Shown: positions 25,827 to 36,606, counted from the stretch's first letter. The stretch is 64,000 bases of DNA from Rhodococcus pyridinivorans (GCF_900105195.1 NZ_FNRX01000002.1:4650001-4714000); one strand, 5' to 3'. Notes: generated by a model from the sequence alone, not told the origin. Made by a program: numbers and translations.

Positions 25827-26900
25827 TCAGAAGCGCGGGTGGTCTCCGAGCAGCACCGCGCGCTCGTCGGCGCCGTCCTGCGCCTTGCGGACCGTGCCGA
25901 GCGTCCAGCAGTCGATGTGCCGGGCGGTGAGCACCGCCAGAGCCCGGTCGACGTCCTCGGGGGCCACGATGGCCACCATGCCGACGCCCATGTTGAAGGT
26001 CTTTTCCATCTCGACCCGCTCGACCCGTCCGCGCTGCGCGATGAGGCCGAAGACCGGAGCCGGGCTCCAGGTGGTGCGGTCGAGCTCTGCGACGAGCCCC
26101 TTGGGCATCACGCGCGCGAGGTTCGCGGCGAGACCACCACCGGTGACGTGGCAGAAGGTACGCACCTCGGTCTCGGCGGCGAGCGCGAGGCAGTCCTTGG
26201 CGTAGATACGGGTGGGCTCGAGCAGCTCCTCGCCGAGGGTGCGACCGAACTCGTCGACGTGCGCCGTCAGGCTCATCTTGCCGATGTCGAGCAGCACCTT
26301 GCGGGCGAGCGAGTAGCCGTTCGAGTGCAGACCCGAGGCGCCCATCGCGATGACGACGTCGCCGGGGCGCACGCGGTCGGGTCCGAGCAGCTTCTGGGCC
26401 TCGACGACACCCACGCCGGTCGCGGACAGGTCGTAGTCGTCGGCCGCCATGACGCCCGGGTGCTCGGCGGTCTCGCCACCGAGCAGCGCGCAACCGGCCT
26501 GGACGCAGCCCTCGGCGATGCCGGCGACGATCTCCGCGACCCGCTCGGGCACCACGCGGCCGACGGCGATGTAGTCCTGCAGGAAGAGCGGCTCGGCGCC
26601 GCAGACCACAAGGTCGTCGACGACCATGGCGACGAGGTCGAGACCGACCGTGTCGTGCTTGTCGAGTGCCTGCGCCACCGCGAGCTTGGTGCCGACACCG
26701 TCGGTGGACGCCGCGAGCAGCGGCTCCTTGTATCCGTCCTTGAGCGCGAACAGACCGGCGAACCCACCCAGGCCGCCCATGACCTCCGGGCGGGTGGCCC
26801 TCTTCGCGTGCGGGGCGAACAGTTCGACGGCTCGGTCACCGGCCTCGATGTCCACGCCCGCCGCGGCGTAGGAAGCTCCGGGGGTTGCGTCCTCGGTCAT
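25827..26900 (-). CDS. purM: Phosphoribosylformylglycinamidine cyclo-ligase (AIR synthetase)
   Basis: 357 aa. Catalyses the ATP-dependent closure of FGAM to AIR, step five of purine synthesis. The N-terminal SYAAAGVDIEAGD, ASTDGVGTKLAVA, the GGETAEHPGVM loop and FNMGVGMV are diagnostic. Follows purF by 137 nt on the same strand; that gap holds only a weak GTGCCG/CGGCAC hairpin. Confidence 0.97.
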   Translation of the reverse strand: MTEDATPGASYAAAGVDIEAGDRAVELFAPHAKRATRPEVMGGLGGFAGLFALKDGYKEPLLAASTDGVGTKLAVAQALDKHDTVGLDLVAMVVDDLVVCGAEPLFLQDYIAVGRVVPERVAEIVAGIAEGCVQAGCALLGGETAEHPGVMAADDYDLSATGVGVVEAQKLLGPDRVRPGDVVIAMGASGLHSNGYSLARKVLLDIGKMSLTAHVDEFGRTLGEELLEPTRIYAKDCLALAAETEVRTFCHVTGGGLAANLARVMPKGLVAELDRTTWSPAPVFGLIAQRGRVERVEMEKTFNMGVGMVAIVAPEDVDRALAVLTARHIDCWTLGTVRKAQDGADERAVLLGDHPRF

Positions 26901-27037
26901 GAGTTGTCGGCTCCAGCCTCGAGTTGTGTCTTGTCGTGAAATATCTGGCTACATGCGGGCAGGCACACCTGCGTCCGGGCATGCGAAACGCACGCCGAAC
27001 CGTGCCGACCGCGGCACTTACGGTACCCGACCAGCTT

Positions 27038-28621
27038 CTACGGCCGACTGAGAACGTCCGCGTTGTCGTTGTCCAACACGGTCGGGGTGGCCGAATCGGT
27101 GTCGACGACGCCGGCGAGGACGTCCTTGCCCGCCTGATGTTCGCTGGGGAGGGCGATCGGGTAGTGGCCGTCGAAACATGCAGCGCACAAACGGGATGCG
27201 GGCTGCTCGGTGGCGCCGATCATGCCGTCGATCGAGATGTAGCCGAGCGAGTCGGCACCGATCGACCTGCGCACCATCTCGACCATCTCGTCGTAGTCGT
27301 GCCCCTCCTCGACGGTGTCGCGGGTACCTGCACCGTTGGCGATCAGCTCGGCCGGCGACGCGAAGTCGATGCCGTAGAAGCAGGGCCACTTGACCGGCGG
27401 CGAGGCGATGCGCACGTGGATCTCGAGAGCACCGGCCTCGCGCAGCATGCGGATCAGGGCGCGCTGGGTGTTGCCACGCACGATCGAGTCGTCGACGACG
27501 ACGAGGCGCTTACCGCGGATCACCTCGCGCAGCGGGTTGAGCTTGAGCCTGATACCGAGCTGGCGGATGGTCTGGCTGGGCTGGATGAAGGTGCGGCCGA
27601 CGTAGGCGTTCTTCATCAGGCCCTGGCCGTACGGGATCCCCGAGCCCTGCGCGTAACCGACGGCGGCCGGGGTGCCCGACTCGGGTACCGGGATGACCAG
27701 ATCGCCGTCGATCGGGTGTTCCTTCGCGAGCCGGCGGCCGATCTCCACGCGGGTCGCGTGGACGGAGCGACCGGCGATGGTCGAGTCGGGGCGCGCGAGG
27801 TAGACGTACTCGAAGACGCAGCCCTTGGGTTCGGGGTTCGCGAAGCGCGACGAGCGCACACCGTCCGCGTCGATCGCGAGCAGTTCGCCGGGCTCGATGT
27901 CGCGAACGAAGGAGGCACCGACGATGTCGAGGGCGGCGGTCTCGCTGGCGACGACCCAGCCGCGGTCGAGGCGTCCGAGGCACAGCGGGCGGATACCCCA
28001 GGGGTCGCGGGCCGCGTAGAGGGTGTGCTCGTCCATGAAGGTCAGGCAGAACGCGCCGCGCAGCTGCGGGAGCAGCTTCATCGCGGCCTCTTCGATCGTG
28101 CTGTCCTTCGCGCCGTGAGCGAGCAACGCACCGACGGTGTCGGAGTCGGAGTTCGCCGCACCGGGCCGTGTGGGATCGAGCACGCCGAGACGACGTCCGC
28201 GTTCGGCGAGTTCGGCGGTGTTGACGAGGTTGCCGTTGTGGCCGAGCGCGACGCCCGAGCCGGCGGCGGTGGTGCGGAAGATCGGCTGCGCGTTCTCCCA
28301 GGTCGTCGACCCGGTTGTGGAATAACGGCAGTGGCCGATGGCGATGTGGCCGGTCATCGCGGCGAGCGTCTGCTCGTCGAAGACCTGGCTGACGAGACCG
28401 AGATCCTTGAACACGAGCACCTGCGAACCGTCGGCCACGGCGATGCCCGCAGCTTCCTGCCCTCGGTGCTGCAGCGCATAGAGACCGTAGTAAGTGAGCT
28501 TCGACACGTCCTCGCCGGGAGCCCACACTCCGAACACTCCGCACTCTTCGCGGGGTTCGTTCTCGGGTTCGGTGGAGGCGAGAAGATTACGTGTGTGGAC
28601 CGACAGATCGGCACTGGTCAC
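27038..28621 (-). CDS. purF: Amidophosphoribosyltransferase
   Basis: 527 aa. First committed enzyme of purine synthesis (PRPP + glutamine to phosphoribosylamine). A 26-residue propeptide precedes catalytic Cys27 (EECGVFGVW), the class II glutaminase nucleophile exposed after cleavage. The PRPP loop VVVDDSIVRGNT is in the C-terminal phosphoribosyltransferase half. Late cysteines (KWPCFYGIDF, SRLCAACFDG) fit the 4Fe-4S-containing Bacillus-type enzyme. Start GTG 28621 has GGGAG eight bases upstream. Confidence 0.97.
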   Translation of the reverse strand: MTSADLSVHTRNLLASTEPENEPREECGVFGVWAPGEDVSKLTYYGLYALQHRGQEAAGIAVADGSQVLVFKDLGLVSQVFDEQTLAAMTGHIAIGHCRYSTTGSTTWENAQPIFRTTAAGSGVALGHNGNLVNTAELAERGRRLGVLDPTRPGAANSDSDTVGALLAHGAKDSTIEEAAMKLLPQLRGAFCLTFMDEHTLYAARDPWGIRPLCLGRLDRGWVVASETAALDIVGASFVRDIEPGELLAIDADGVRSSRFANPEPKGCVFEYVYLARPDSTIAGRSVHATRVEIGRRLAKEHPIDGDLVIPVPESGTPAAVGYAQGSGIPYGQGLMKNAYVGRTFIQPSQTIRQLGIRLKLNPLREVIRGKRLVVVDDSIVRGNTQRALIRMLREAGALEIHVRIASPPVKWPCFYGIDFASPAELIANGAGTRDTVEEGHDYDEMVEMVRRSIGADSLGYISIDGMIGATEQPASRLCAACFDGHYPIALPSEHQAGKDVLAGVVDTDSATPTVLDNDNADVLSRP

Positions 28622-28719
28622 GGACGTGCTCCCTGAGGCTGGACAAGCGGGGCTCCCCCCATTCTACGGGCAGCGCGGGGTGCTTCTTCCCGGACGCCCG
28701 GCGTGAACCCCGGCAAACG

Positions 28720-29106
28720 TCAGAGTCGGGCGATCGGGAGCAGCCGTCCGATCTCCGCTGCGCGCCCACCCGACGCCTCCACCGCACCCGAGTCCACGGC
28801 CCCGGCGAAATCGATGCTGCCGACCACCAGACGCAGCCACGTCCGCGGATCGGTCTCGACGACGTTCGGTGGTGTCCCCCGCGTGTGACGCGGGCCTTCG
28901 ATGCACTGGACGGCCACGAAAGGCGGCACCCTAACCTCCACACTCGACCCAGGGGCTATCTGCTCGAGGCTGCGGGCACTGAGCCGCACAGCGGCGGCGA
29001 GATCGGAGCGCGGCGGTTTCTCGTCGCTCTCCCCCCTCATCCACGGACCCACCCGTTCGAGAGCTGCGCGCAGTTCGGCGGGGTCGACGGGTCTCCGGGG
29101 TGCCAT
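28720..29106 (-). CDS. Sterol-carrier-family (SCP2-like) protein
   Basis: 128 aa from ATG 29106 (MAPRRPVDPAELRAALERVG). Sequence and place between the hydrolase genes and purF match Rv0807, a small cytoplasmic protein annotated as sterol-carrier-like. The motif SSVEVRVPPFVAVQCIEGPR followed by RGTPPNVVETD is characteristic of that group. True ligand unknown. Long upstream in-frame extension rejected because it covers the CPBP gene in another frame. Confidence 0.8.
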   Translation of the reverse strand: MAPRRPVDPAELRAALERVGPWMRGESDEKPPRSDLAAAVRLSARSLEQIAPGSSVEVRVPPFVAVQCIEGPRHTRGTPPNVVETDPRTWLRLVVGSIDFAGAVDSGAVEASGGRAAEIGRLLPIARL

Positions 29107-29117
29107 GGCAGCACACC

Positions 29118-29804
29118 CTAGCGACGCGCGTCGCGCTCGGAAGTACGCAGCCTCGTCGCGATGCCCACGGCGACGGCCCCGCCGGCGTTGATCGCCAGGT
29201 GCAGGAGCATCGGCGCGACGACGCTGCCGGTCCGTCGTCGCAGTTCGTCGAACACCACCCCGCTCAGGGCGGTGAGCGCGACGGTTCCGGGCACCGAGTC
29301 CCCGGCGTGCCGGGCGGGGGCGACGTGCCAGAGCCCGAAGGCTACCGAGGTCAGCACCCGGTGCCACCTCCGTGACTCGCGGCGGGTCAGGGCGTACAGA
29401 ACCGATCGGAACAGCAGCTCCTCGGCCAGGACCGTCCCGAAGGGGATGTGCACGAAGACCCACTCGGTGTGGTCGGCGCGTCGCGCTCCGGCGGCCATCC
29501 GCCGTCGTACGGGTGGGACGGCGAGCATCACCGTGTAGGCCGCGACGGGCAGGACCACCGACGCGGTCCCCCACCGCAGGCCCTTCCCTGCCCCGCGCCA
29601 GCCGAGCTCGGTTGCGGAGACCCCGGCCGCGCGGGTCGCCGCGGCGAGCGCGACACCGAATCCGGCGTTCGCTGCGGCCCGGCCGCGCGGACCGAGATCC
29701 ATCGCCGGGAGGACGAGGTTGTTCCACGCGACCAGCGCGGCGGCACATCCCGCAGCGGTGCAGCTCATGGCGGTACCGGTCACTGCAGCGACTCGCGATG
29801 TCAT
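29118..29804 (-). CDS. CPBP-family intramembrane metalloprotease
   Basis: 228 aa, about six to seven membrane helices. The three Abi/CPBP motifs are present: EELLFRS (EExxxR), FGLWHV (FxxxH) and HLAINAGG (HxxxN). This glutamate family cuts proteins within the membrane; related bacterial members give immunity to bacteriocins or process prenylated substrates. Here the substrate is unknown. ATG 29804 overlaps the end of the upstream hydrolase gene by 4 nt, and the gene ends 11 nt before the SCP2-like gene. Confidence 0.88.
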   Translation of the reverse strand: MTSRVAAVTGTAMSCTAAGCAAALVAWNNLVLPAMDLGPRGRAAANAGFGVALAAATRAAGVSATELGWRGAGKGLRWGTASVVLPVAAYTVMLAVPPVRRRMAAGARRADHTEWVFVHIPFGTVLAEELLFRSVLYALTRRESRRWHRVLTSVAFGLWHVAPARHAGDSVPGTVALTALSGVVFDELRRRTGSVVAPMLLHLAINAGGAVAVGIATRLRTSERDARR

Positions 29805-31576
29805 TTCTCGGGCCCGTCGTCCTCCGCGAACGCCTCGAGGGCGATGCGCACCCGCTCGGTGTCGTTCTCGCTCCAGCCCTCGGGCTGGGTGATCTCGATC
29901 CATCCCTCGAGCACCGCCGACCCGTAGTTGTGGCCGTGTCCGTCGGGGACGCCGGCAGCGTTGGTGAGGTCTGCGGAGACCTGCCAGAAGGTGACGAAGG
30001 GGAACCACCGCATCTGCGGCAGCCGGTCGCGTCCGGGCGGCTCCGACAGCCAGTCGGGGCGGGAGAACAACAGGTCCGGCGACCACCAGACGACGGGATC
30101 CGAGGCGTGCTGGATGTAGAGCACGCGCGGCGACAGCCACGGTGTGTCGGGCTCGTGGATCGCCTCCCGGCTGTCTGCGAAGCGCACGACGAGACCGTCC
30201 GCGTACACCGGTTGCACCTCGGTCGTGCCGGGATCGCGGCGCTCGACGAGCTGCCGCCACAGACGGTTGGAGTTGGGCGGGCCCACCCACAACACCCCGT
30301 CCATCTGGGCGCGGATCTCGGCAAGGCTGTCGAAGGCACCCTCCCCCGACTGCGTGCCGAGGCTCTCGCCGTAGAGGAACAGATCGGGGCGGTCGTCCTC
30401 GGGCAGCTGCGACCAGCGTTCGTGTACCCGCTCGATCAGCATCTTGCCTGCGGCCGCAGCCTTCTCACGGTCGGCGAGGAAGGAGATCCAGCTCGGGAGG
30501 TAGGAGTACTGCCAGGCCACCATCGCCAGGTCGCCGTTGTGCACGAGCTCCATCGCGCGGGCCGCGGTGGGATTGACCCAGCCGGTGCCGGTGGTGGGGA
30601 TCAGGACGAGCGTCGAGCGGTCGAAGGCACCGGTCCGCTCGAGTTCCGCGAGGACGAGGTCGATGCGTTCTTCCGGGGTGGGTGCGGTGTCGAGACCGAC
30701 GTACACGCGGATCGGTTCCGGTGCGGGACTGCCGTTGACGGCGGTCAGTTCCTCGGCGTCGAGTCCTCGCGAGACGAAGTTGCGACCCTCGAATCCGAGC
30801 GTCTCCCAGGCCGCGAGGGACTCGGGACTGCCGGACTTTGCGGGGTCGACCGGTTGGATCGCCCCGGGACGAGTGGTGTCGTCCTCCAGGCCGAACGCCT
30901 GATTGACGATCGCGTAGGAGCCTCGGACGAGCACGCCGTCGATGAGCATGAAGGTCGCCAGCACGACGACGAGAACGCCGAGCGTGCGGGCGAGACCGAG
31001 CGGCATCCGGGTGCGGCGCATGAGCAGCATCGACACCCAGCGGACGATGTCGCGCAACCCGCGCCACAGAGCGATGAGGGCGGCAGCGACCGCGACGCTC
31101 AGCACGATGGTGCGCAGATATCCCGAGGTCGTGGTGCCCTCGACACCCATCAGGGCGGCGAGCTGGCGTTGCTCGCCGGCGGAGAGCACGAGCGCGACGA
31201 GCGACGCGAGAACGGCCGCGACCGGAACCGCGACCTTGATGGCACGCAGCACAGGCAGCGGCGGCGGCCACCATCGCCACGCGGGGAGCAGGAAGCGGGC
31301 CACGGGCCAGCCGACGACGCATCCGACGCCGTACCCGATCGCGGCGTTGATGCCGCCGATCAGGCCCTGGAAGAGCCAGTCGCGCGGAAGCAGCGACGGC
31401 GTCAGCGACCAGCAGAAGAACAGCGCGGCGAAGGCGACGCCCGTGAAGTCCAGGCCGAGCCACCCCCACACCCGCGCGGTGAGGGGGTGGCGCTCACCGA
31501 AGTCGGTGACCGCGGCGATGATCCGGCCCTGCCGGGCCTCGAACGCCGCCAGTCGATCGACCTGGGTGGCCGGCAC
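29801..31576 (-). CDS. Membrane alpha/beta hydrolase (Abhydrolase_9 family)
   Basis: 591 aa. The N-terminal half has about five membrane helices (VAFAALFFCWSLTPSLLPRD is the family start); the C-terminal half, from about residue 280, is an extracytoplasmic alpha/beta hydrolase with nucleophile elbow GESLG. The C-terminal His lies in DGHGHNYG. Actinobacterial members are thought to be lipid or cell-envelope esterases, but no reaction is proven. GTG 31576 lies 2 nt after the purL stop, so it sits in the purine operon by transcription although its role is unrelated. Confidence 0.85.
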   Translation of the reverse strand: MPATQVDRLAAFEARQGRIIAAVTDFGERHPLTARVWGWLGLDFTGVAFAALFFCWSLTPSLLPRDWLFQGLIGGINAAIGYGVGCVVGWPVARFLLPAWRWWPPPLPVLRAIKVAVPVAAVLASLVALVLSAGEQRQLAALMGVEGTTTSGYLRTIVLSVAVAAALIALWRGLRDIVRWVSMLLMRRTRMPLGLARTLGVLVVVLATFMLIDGVLVRGSYAIVNQAFGLEDDTTRPGAIQPVDPAKSGSPESLAAWETLGFEGRNFVSRGLDAEELTAVNGSPAPEPIRVYVGLDTAPTPEERIDLVLAELERTGAFDRSTLVLIPTTGTGWVNPTAARAMELVHNGDLAMVAWQYSYLPSWISFLADREKAAAAGKMLIERVHERWSQLPEDDRPDLFLYGESLGTQSGEGAFDSLAEIRAQMDGVLWVGPPNSNRLWRQLVERRDPGTTEVQPVYADGLVVRFADSREAIHEPDTPWLSPRVLYIQHASDPVVWWSPDLLFSRPDWLSEPPGRDRLPQMRWFPFVTFWQVSADLTNAAGVPDGHGHNYGSAVLEGWIEITQPEGWSENDTERVRIALEAFAEDDGPEK

Positions 31577-31578
31577 GG

Positions 31579-33858
31579 TTACCCGAACAGGGCAGGCAGG
31601 GTCCCTTCCCACACCTCGCGCAGCTCGGTCATGGGGATCGAGAACAGGCCCTGGATCTCGACGGAGTCGGATCCCTCGTCGACGACGCCGATGCGCACCC
31701 ACGGCATGTTGCGTGCGGTGCACATGCCCGTGAAGCGCGATTCCTCGGTGCGCGGCACGGCCACGAGCACGCGGCCGGCAGATTCGGAGAACAACGTCAC
31801 GAACGGATCGGCGCCCTCGGGGAGCAGCACGCGGCAGCCGGTCTCGCCCGCGAGTGCGGCCTCGACGACGGCCTGCGCGAGACCACCCTCGGACAGGTCG
31901 TGTGCGGCGGAGATCAGGCCGTCGCGCGAACCGGCGGTGAGGATCTCCGACAGCAGCCGCTCACGGTCGAGATCGACCTTCGGCGGGACACCACCGAGGT
32001 GGTCGTGTTCGACCTGCGCCCAGATGGAGCCGTCGAACTCGTCGCGGGTCTCGCCGAGCAGGATCAGCGTCTCGCCCGGCTCGAGGCCGACGCCGGTGGG
32101 GATGCGACGGTGCACATCGTCGATTACACCGAGCACCGCGACGACCGGGGTCGGCAGGATCGCGGTGGCGCCGGTCTGGTTGTAGAAGCTGACGTTGCCA
32201 CCGGTGACGGGGATGCCGAGCTTCGCGCAGCCGTCCGCGAGGCCGCGCACGGCCTGCTGGAACTGCCACATCACGCCGGGGTCCTCGGGCGAACCGAAGT
32301 TCAGGCAGTTCGAGACGGCCTTCGGCGTCGAACCGGTGACGGCGACGTTGCGGTAGGCCTCGGCGAGGGCGAGCTGGGCGCCCGTGTACGGATCGAGCTG
32401 CGTGTAGCGGCCCGAAGCGTCGGTCGCGAGCGCGATGCCGCGGCCGGTCTCCTCGTCGATACGGACCACACCGGCGTCGGCGTTCTCGGCGAGCACCGTG
32501 TTGCCGCGCACGTAGCGGTCGTACTGCTCGGTGATCCACTTGCGGCTGCACAGCGCCGGCGACGCGAGCATCTTCAGCAGCGTCTCGCGCAGCTCGTCGG
32601 CGGTCTCCGGACGCTTCAGGCCGGCGGTGGTGTTCGCGATCAGCTCGTCCTGCGAGGCCGGGCGCTCGACGGGGCGCTCGTAGACCGGGCCCTCGTGCGC
32701 GACCGTGCGCGGCGGCACGTCGACGACGGTCTCGCCGTGCCAGTCGATGACGAGGCGGTCGCCGTCGGTGACCTCACCGATGACGGTGGCCAGGACGTCC
32801 CACTTCTTGCAGACGTCCATGAAGGCGTCGACGTTGTCGGGCGTGACGACCGCGCACATGCGTTCCTGCGACTCCGAGGACAGCACCTCGGCCGGGGTCA
32901 TGCCCTTCGCGCGCGTCGGGACACGCTCGAGGTTGATGTGCATGCCACCGTCGCCGGCGGCGGCGAGCTCGGAGGTCGCGCAGGACAGACCGGCACCGCC
33001 GAGGTCCTGGATGCCGACGACGAGCTTCTCGCGGTAGAGGTCGAGGCAGCACTCGATGAGCACCTTCTCGGTGAAGGGGTCGCCCACCTGCACGCTCGGG
33101 AGCTTCTTGGGGCGGCCGCCGGCGCTGTCGTCGAAGGTCTCGGAGGCGAGGACGGATACGCCGCCGATGCCGTCGAGGCCGGTGCGGGCGCCGAACAGGA
33201 TGACCTTGTTGCCCGTGCCGGAAGCGTGGGCGAGGTGCAGGTCCTCCACGCGCATCGCACCCGCGCACAGCGCGTTCACGAGCGGGTTGCCCTGGTAGGA
33301 GGCGTCGAAGACGGTCTCGCCACCGACGTTGGGCAGGCCCAGGGAGTTGCCGTAGCCGCCGACACCGCGCACGACACCGTCGACGACGCGACGGGTGTCG
33401 GGGTGATCGGCGGCGCCGAAGCGGAGCTGGTCCATCACGGCGATCGGGCGGGCGCCCATGGCCATGATGTCGCGGACGATGCCGCCCACGCCGGTCGCGG
33501 CGCCCTGGTATGGCTCGATGTAGGACGGGTGGTTGTGCGACTCGACCTTGAAGGTCACGGCCCAGCCGTCGCCGATGTCGACGACGCCGGCGTTCTCACC
33601 GATGCCCGCGAGCATCGACTCACGCATCTCGTCGGTGGTGGTCTCGCCGAAATAGCGCAGGTGCACCTTCGACGACTTGTACGAGCAGTGCTCGGACCAC
33701 ATCACCGAGTACATGGCGAGTTCGGCGTCGGTGGGGCGACGGCCCAGGATCTCCTTGATCCGGGTGTACTCGTCTTCCTTCAGACCCAGCTCCCGATAGG
33801 GCTGAGCGGCGTCGGGGGTTTCGGCGGCGTGGGAGACGGTATCCACGTGCGGTGACAC
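31579..33858 (-). CDS. purL: Phosphoribosylformylglycinamidine synthase subunit PurL
   Basis: 759 aa, the small (Bacillus-type) PurL that needs separate PurQ and PurS. Converts FGAR to FGAM with ammonia from PurQ. Contains [36 protein letters not shown], and the second-half [13 protein letters not shown]. Start GTG 33858. First gene of a minus-strand run ending with purM. Confidence 0.97.
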   Translation of the reverse strand: MSPHVDTVSHAAETPDAAQPYRELGLKEDEYTRIKEILGRRPTDAELAMYSVMWSEHCSYKSSKVHLRYFGETTTDEMRESMLAGIGENAGVVDIGDGWAVTFKVESHNHPSYIEPYQGAATGVGGIVRDIMAMGARPIAVMDQLRFGAADHPDTRRVVDGVVRGVGGYGNSLGLPNVGGETVFDASYQGNPLVNALCAGAMRVEDLHLAHASGTGNKVILFGARTGLDGIGGVSVLASETFDDSAGGRPKKLPSVQVGDPFTEKVLIECCLDLYREKLVVGIQDLGGAGLSCATSELAAAGDGGMHINLERVPTRAKGMTPAEVLSSESQERMCAVVTPDNVDAFMDVCKKWDVLATVIGEVTDGDRLVIDWHGETVVDVPPRTVAHEGPVYERPVERPASQDELIANTTAGLKRPETADELRETLLKMLASPALCSRKWITEQYDRYVRGNTVLAENADAGVVRIDEETGRGIALATDASGRYTQLDPYTGAQLALAEAYRNVAVTGSTPKAVSNCLNFGSPEDPGVMWQFQQAVRGLADGCAKLGIPVTGGNVSFYNQTGATAILPTPVVAVLGVIDDVHRRIPTGVGLEPGETLILLGETRDEFDGSIWAQVEHDHLGGVPPKVDLDRERLLSEILTAGSRDGLISAAHDLSEGGLAQAVVEAALAGETGCRVLLPEGADPFVTLFSESAGRVLVAVPRTEESRFTGMCTARNMPWVRIGVVDEGSDSVEIQGLFSIPMTELREVWEGTLPALFG

Positions 33859-33925
33859 TGGGCGTCGGGTCCCTTCACTCTGGGATCGAAAACGGCAGGC
33901 CGGGCGGGAACTGCCGCGGATCAGT

Positions 33926-34516
33926 CTATCGTTGTGCAGGCGCGACGGGGTTCACCGGTGCGGGCACGAACCCCGACGGTGTGACGGCCACCTCGGTGCC
34001 CAGCGCATCGAGGGTGACGGTGCCCGAGTGCTCCCCGTCGAATCGGTACCACCCGTCGACGAGCGTGAAGGTCGCGATCACCGGCGGTCCGCCGAGATCG
34101 ACGATCCAGTACTGCGGGACGCCGGCCTCCGCGTATTCGGAGAACTTCGTGACGCGGTCGGTGCGGGCCGTGCCGTCGACGGTGACCTCCACGACCAGCT
34201 TCACCTCGGAGATCGGCGCCCGATCGGGATCGGCGTCGACGAGGGAGCGTCCCACGACGATCACGTCGGGGCACCGCACCGTCAGCGGCTTCTCCGCGAC
34301 CAGCACCTCGACGCCTCCGAGCGCGCACCATTCGTCGGGCAGCTTCTCGTCGAGGAGCAACGCCAGGGTCACCGCGGCATGATCGTGCGCCGCCCCCGGC
34401 GCGGGCGCGGCGAGGAGCACGCCCTCGCACACCTCCACATGGTGCCCGTCGGATTCGGGCAGGGCCGCCCACTCGTCGAGGGACAGCAGATGATCGGGGT
34501 AGGACGGGACGTCCAC
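33926..34516 (-). CDS. Uma2-family (PD-(D/E)xK-type) putative endonuclease
   Basis: 196 aa from GTG 34516, with GGGGGA just upstream. Uma2/DUF820 fold: [24 protein letters not shown] (metal-binding Asp), [25 protein letters not shown] (Glu and Lys of the nuclease site) and [11 protein letters not shown]. The family is widespread and often multi-copy; nuclease activity is inferred from the fold. Located between purL and the M18 peptidase. A longer in-frame upstream extension overlaps the peptidase gene and is rejected. Confidence 0.85.
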   Translation of the reverse strand: MDVPSYPDHLLSLDEWAALPESDGHHVEVCEGVLLAAPAPGAAHDHAAVTLALLLDEKLPDEWCALGGVEVLVAEKPLTVRCPDVIVVGRSLVDADPDRAPISEVKLVVEVTVDGTARTDRVTKFSEYAEAGVPQYWIVDLGGPPVIATFTLVDGWYRFDGEHSGTVTLDALGTEVAVTPSGFVPAPVNPVAPAQR

Positions 34517-34596
34517 TGCATTCCCCCGTTCTCTCCGACCGGACACGACCGTCTTCAGTGTGTCACCGGCGGGTGCTTCGGGGCGGGCGAACGCGG

Positions 34597-35892
34597 TCAC
34601 GATGCCGGGGTCAGGAAAGCGGTCATGGCCTGCGCATAGCTCGCCACGTCGTCCGCGCCCATGAACTCGCGCGCCGAGTGCATGGCGAGCTGCGGGGCGC
34701 CGACGTCGACGGTCGTGATGCCGGTCCTCGACGCGGTGATCGGGCCGATCGTCGAGCCGCACGGCAGGTCGGCGCGGTGCACGTACCGCTGCAGCGGGAC
34801 CCCCGCCTGCTCGCAGGCCAGCGCGAAGGCTCCGGCGCCGGTCGCGTCGCTCGCGTAGCGCAGGTTCTGGTTCACCTTCAGGACCGGTCCGCCGTTGACC
34901 GCGATGCGGTGGGCGGGTTCGTGCCGCTCGGGGTAGTTGGGGTGCGTGGCGTGCGCCATGTCGCCGGACGCGACGATCGAGCCGGCGCGGGCGCGGAGGA
35001 ACTCCTCCCGGCCGCCACCCCGGAGCAGGACGATCCGTTCGAGGACGGTGTCGAGCAGTTCCGAGAAGGCGCCGCGGTCGGACATGCTGCCGACCTCCTC
35101 ATGGTCGAACAGGGCGAGGAGCGGCATCGGGCCACCGTGCGCTGCGACGTGTTCCGCGGCGGCGAGAAGGGCGTGCAGTCCGGCGTAGCAGGTGCCCTGG
35201 TTGTCGAGACGCGGTGCGCTGACCAGGTCGCGGCCCGGCCCGACGACCGCGCTCGGTGCGAGGTCGTGGGTCATCAGTTCCCAGCCGAGCACCGCGCCCG
35301 GGTCGATTCCGTGCTGCTCGGCGACCCACGCGATGAACGAGCGCGGTTCGGTGCCGACTCCCCAGACGCCGTTGACGTGGCGCTGCGGATCGAGCTGGAC
35401 GCCCTTGCGGTCCTCGGACAGGTGGATGGCGAGCTGCGGGACACGCAGGACCGGCGCGTCGACTCGGACGAGGACGTCCTCGGTCGTCTCCGCCGCGCGC
35501 ACGGTGAAGCGGCCGGAGATGCCGAGGTCGCGGTCGAGCCACGAGTTGAGCCACGCACCGCCGTACGGTTCGAGCCCCACCATCCGCCAGCCCGCCGACG
35601 TGAGATCGGGATGCTGCTTGACCCGCAGGTTGGGGCTGTCGGTGTGCCCGCCGACGATGCGGAAGGGCGCGGCCGGATCGTCGGCGACACCCTCGGTGCT
35701 CCACGCGATCAGCGACCCGCCGCGCACCAGGAAGAAGCGTCCCGGCTCGGAGGGCCAGGCCTGCTGCTCGTGCAGTTCGACGAAGCCCGCCTCGGTCAGC
35801 GCCGCGGCGACGGTGGCGCAGACGTGGAACGGCGACGGCGACAGGTCGACGAAATTACAGAGACCCCGAGCATCGGCACGCGTGGAAGACAT
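34597..35892 (-). CDS. M18-family aminopeptidase (PepC/ApeB type)
   Basis: 431 aa. Dinuclear zinc peptidase of the aspartyl aminopeptidase family. Metal and catalytic residues: His83 in VGGHTDSP, Asp in [16 protein letters not shown], and the C-terminal MHSARE. Removes N-terminal residues from peptides in the cytoplasm. Same place as Rv0800 (pepC). Upstream of the Uma2 gene by 80 nt on the same strand. Confidence 0.95.
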   Translation of the reverse strand: MSSTRADARGLCNFVDLSPSPFHVCATVAAALTEAGFVELHEQQAWPSEPGRFFLVRGGSLIAWSTEGVADDPAAPFRIVGGHTDSPNLRVKQHPDLTSAGWRMVGLEPYGGAWLNSWLDRDLGISGRFTVRAAETTEDVLVRVDAPVLRVPQLAIHLSEDRKGVQLDPQRHVNGVWGVGTEPRSFIAWVAEQHGIDPGAVLGWELMTHDLAPSAVVGPGRDLVSAPRLDNQGTCYAGLHALLAAAEHVAAHGGPMPLLALFDHEEVGSMSDRGAFSELLDTVLERIVLLRGGGREEFLRARAGSIVASGDMAHATHPNYPERHEPAHRIAVNGGPVLKVNQNLRYASDATGAGAFALACEQAGVPLQRYVHRADLPCGSTIGPITASRTGITTVDVGAPQLAMHSAREFMGADDVASYAQAMTAFLTPAS

Positions 35893-35964
35893 GACTGCAT
35901 CTTCGCATCACGGACAGTCTCGGTGCTGAACGAAAGAGCCGCGCCGCTCCCCTCGTACCGAGTG

Positions 35965-36315
35965 TCAGTGGCCCTCGGCGACGCAGAACAGGTTGCCCTC
36001 GGGGTCGGCGAGCGTCACCCAGCGGAAGTCGTCTCCCATGTTCTCGCGATGGACCTCCTTCGCGCCGGCCTGCACGAAGCGCTCGACCTCGGCGTCGAGA
36101 TCGGGGGCCGTGAGATCGAGGTGCACGCGGTTCTTCCCGGGCGTCGGATCGGACACCTTCTGGAAACCGAGCCTGATGCCCTGCGGCAGGGCGACGATGA
36201 AGAACCAGCCGTCGTTCTCCTGCTCGATGCGGCCGCCCGTACGCTCGGCCCACCACGTCGCGATCGGAGCCGGGTCGGTGGTGTCGAAGGTGATCATCGC
36301 GATGGTCGCTGTCAT
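35965..36315 (-). CDS. VOC-family (glyoxalase/bleomycin-resistance fold) protein
   Basis: 116 aa from ATG 36315. Two beta-alpha-beta-beta-beta units: MTATIAMITFDTTDPAPIATWW and KNRVHLDLTAPDLDAEVERF, ending WVTLADPEGNLFCVAEGH. Metal ligands His and Glu are at the expected ends of the second unit (HLDL and the late E). Substrate cannot be told from sequence. Confidence 0.85.
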   Translation of the reverse strand: MTATIAMITFDTTDPAPIATWWAERTGGRIEQENDGWFFIVALPQGIRLGFQKVSDPTPGKNRVHLDLTAPDLDAEVERFVQAGAKEVHRENMGDDFRWVTLADPEGNLFCVAEGH

Positions 36316-36373
36316 GGCGCGACGGTACCGCCGGGGACCGACACGCAACGCCCGTCGACGGACAGGCCCGATT

Positions 36374-36389
36374 TGGGTAGTCCTACTCA
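36374..36389. promoter_or_regulatory. Palindromic operator-like site TGGGTAGTCCTACTCA
   Basis: Six of eight base pairs are symmetrical, with a G-T pair and a mismatched centre. It lies 59 bp upstream of the VOC gene start. Resembles a dimeric regulator site; regulator not identified. Confidence 0.35.
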
Positions 36390-36606
36390 GGACAGGACGA
36401 TTCGGCTCCGGCAGACTGATCCGCGATGTCGCGCATGGGGGATGACGACGACATCGCGCCCGGGACTTGATCGGGGGGTCGAGCTCCGGGTTGTAGGGAC
36501 GAGGGATTCCGCAGCCGATCGGGACGGTCGCGGGGTCCCTCGTTCCGTCTCTCCTGTTCCGGAACTTCGGTTCGAAGGATTCCTCGAGCCCGCCGGAACG
36601 AGCGAC

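Noticed and set aside
28622..28719. Possible purine riboswitch before purF
   Set aside because: No conserved purine- or PRPP-aptamer core was recognised in the 98-nt gap; only a normal ribosome site is visible.
31900..33855. 651-codon plus-strand frame opposite purL
   Set aside because: Mirror of purL with no domain; same artefact.
36426..36470. 14-codon ORF (MSRMGDDDDIAPGT)
   Set aside because: No ribosome site or -10 at leaderless spacing, and it lies within a perfect inverted repeat that explains the sequence better.
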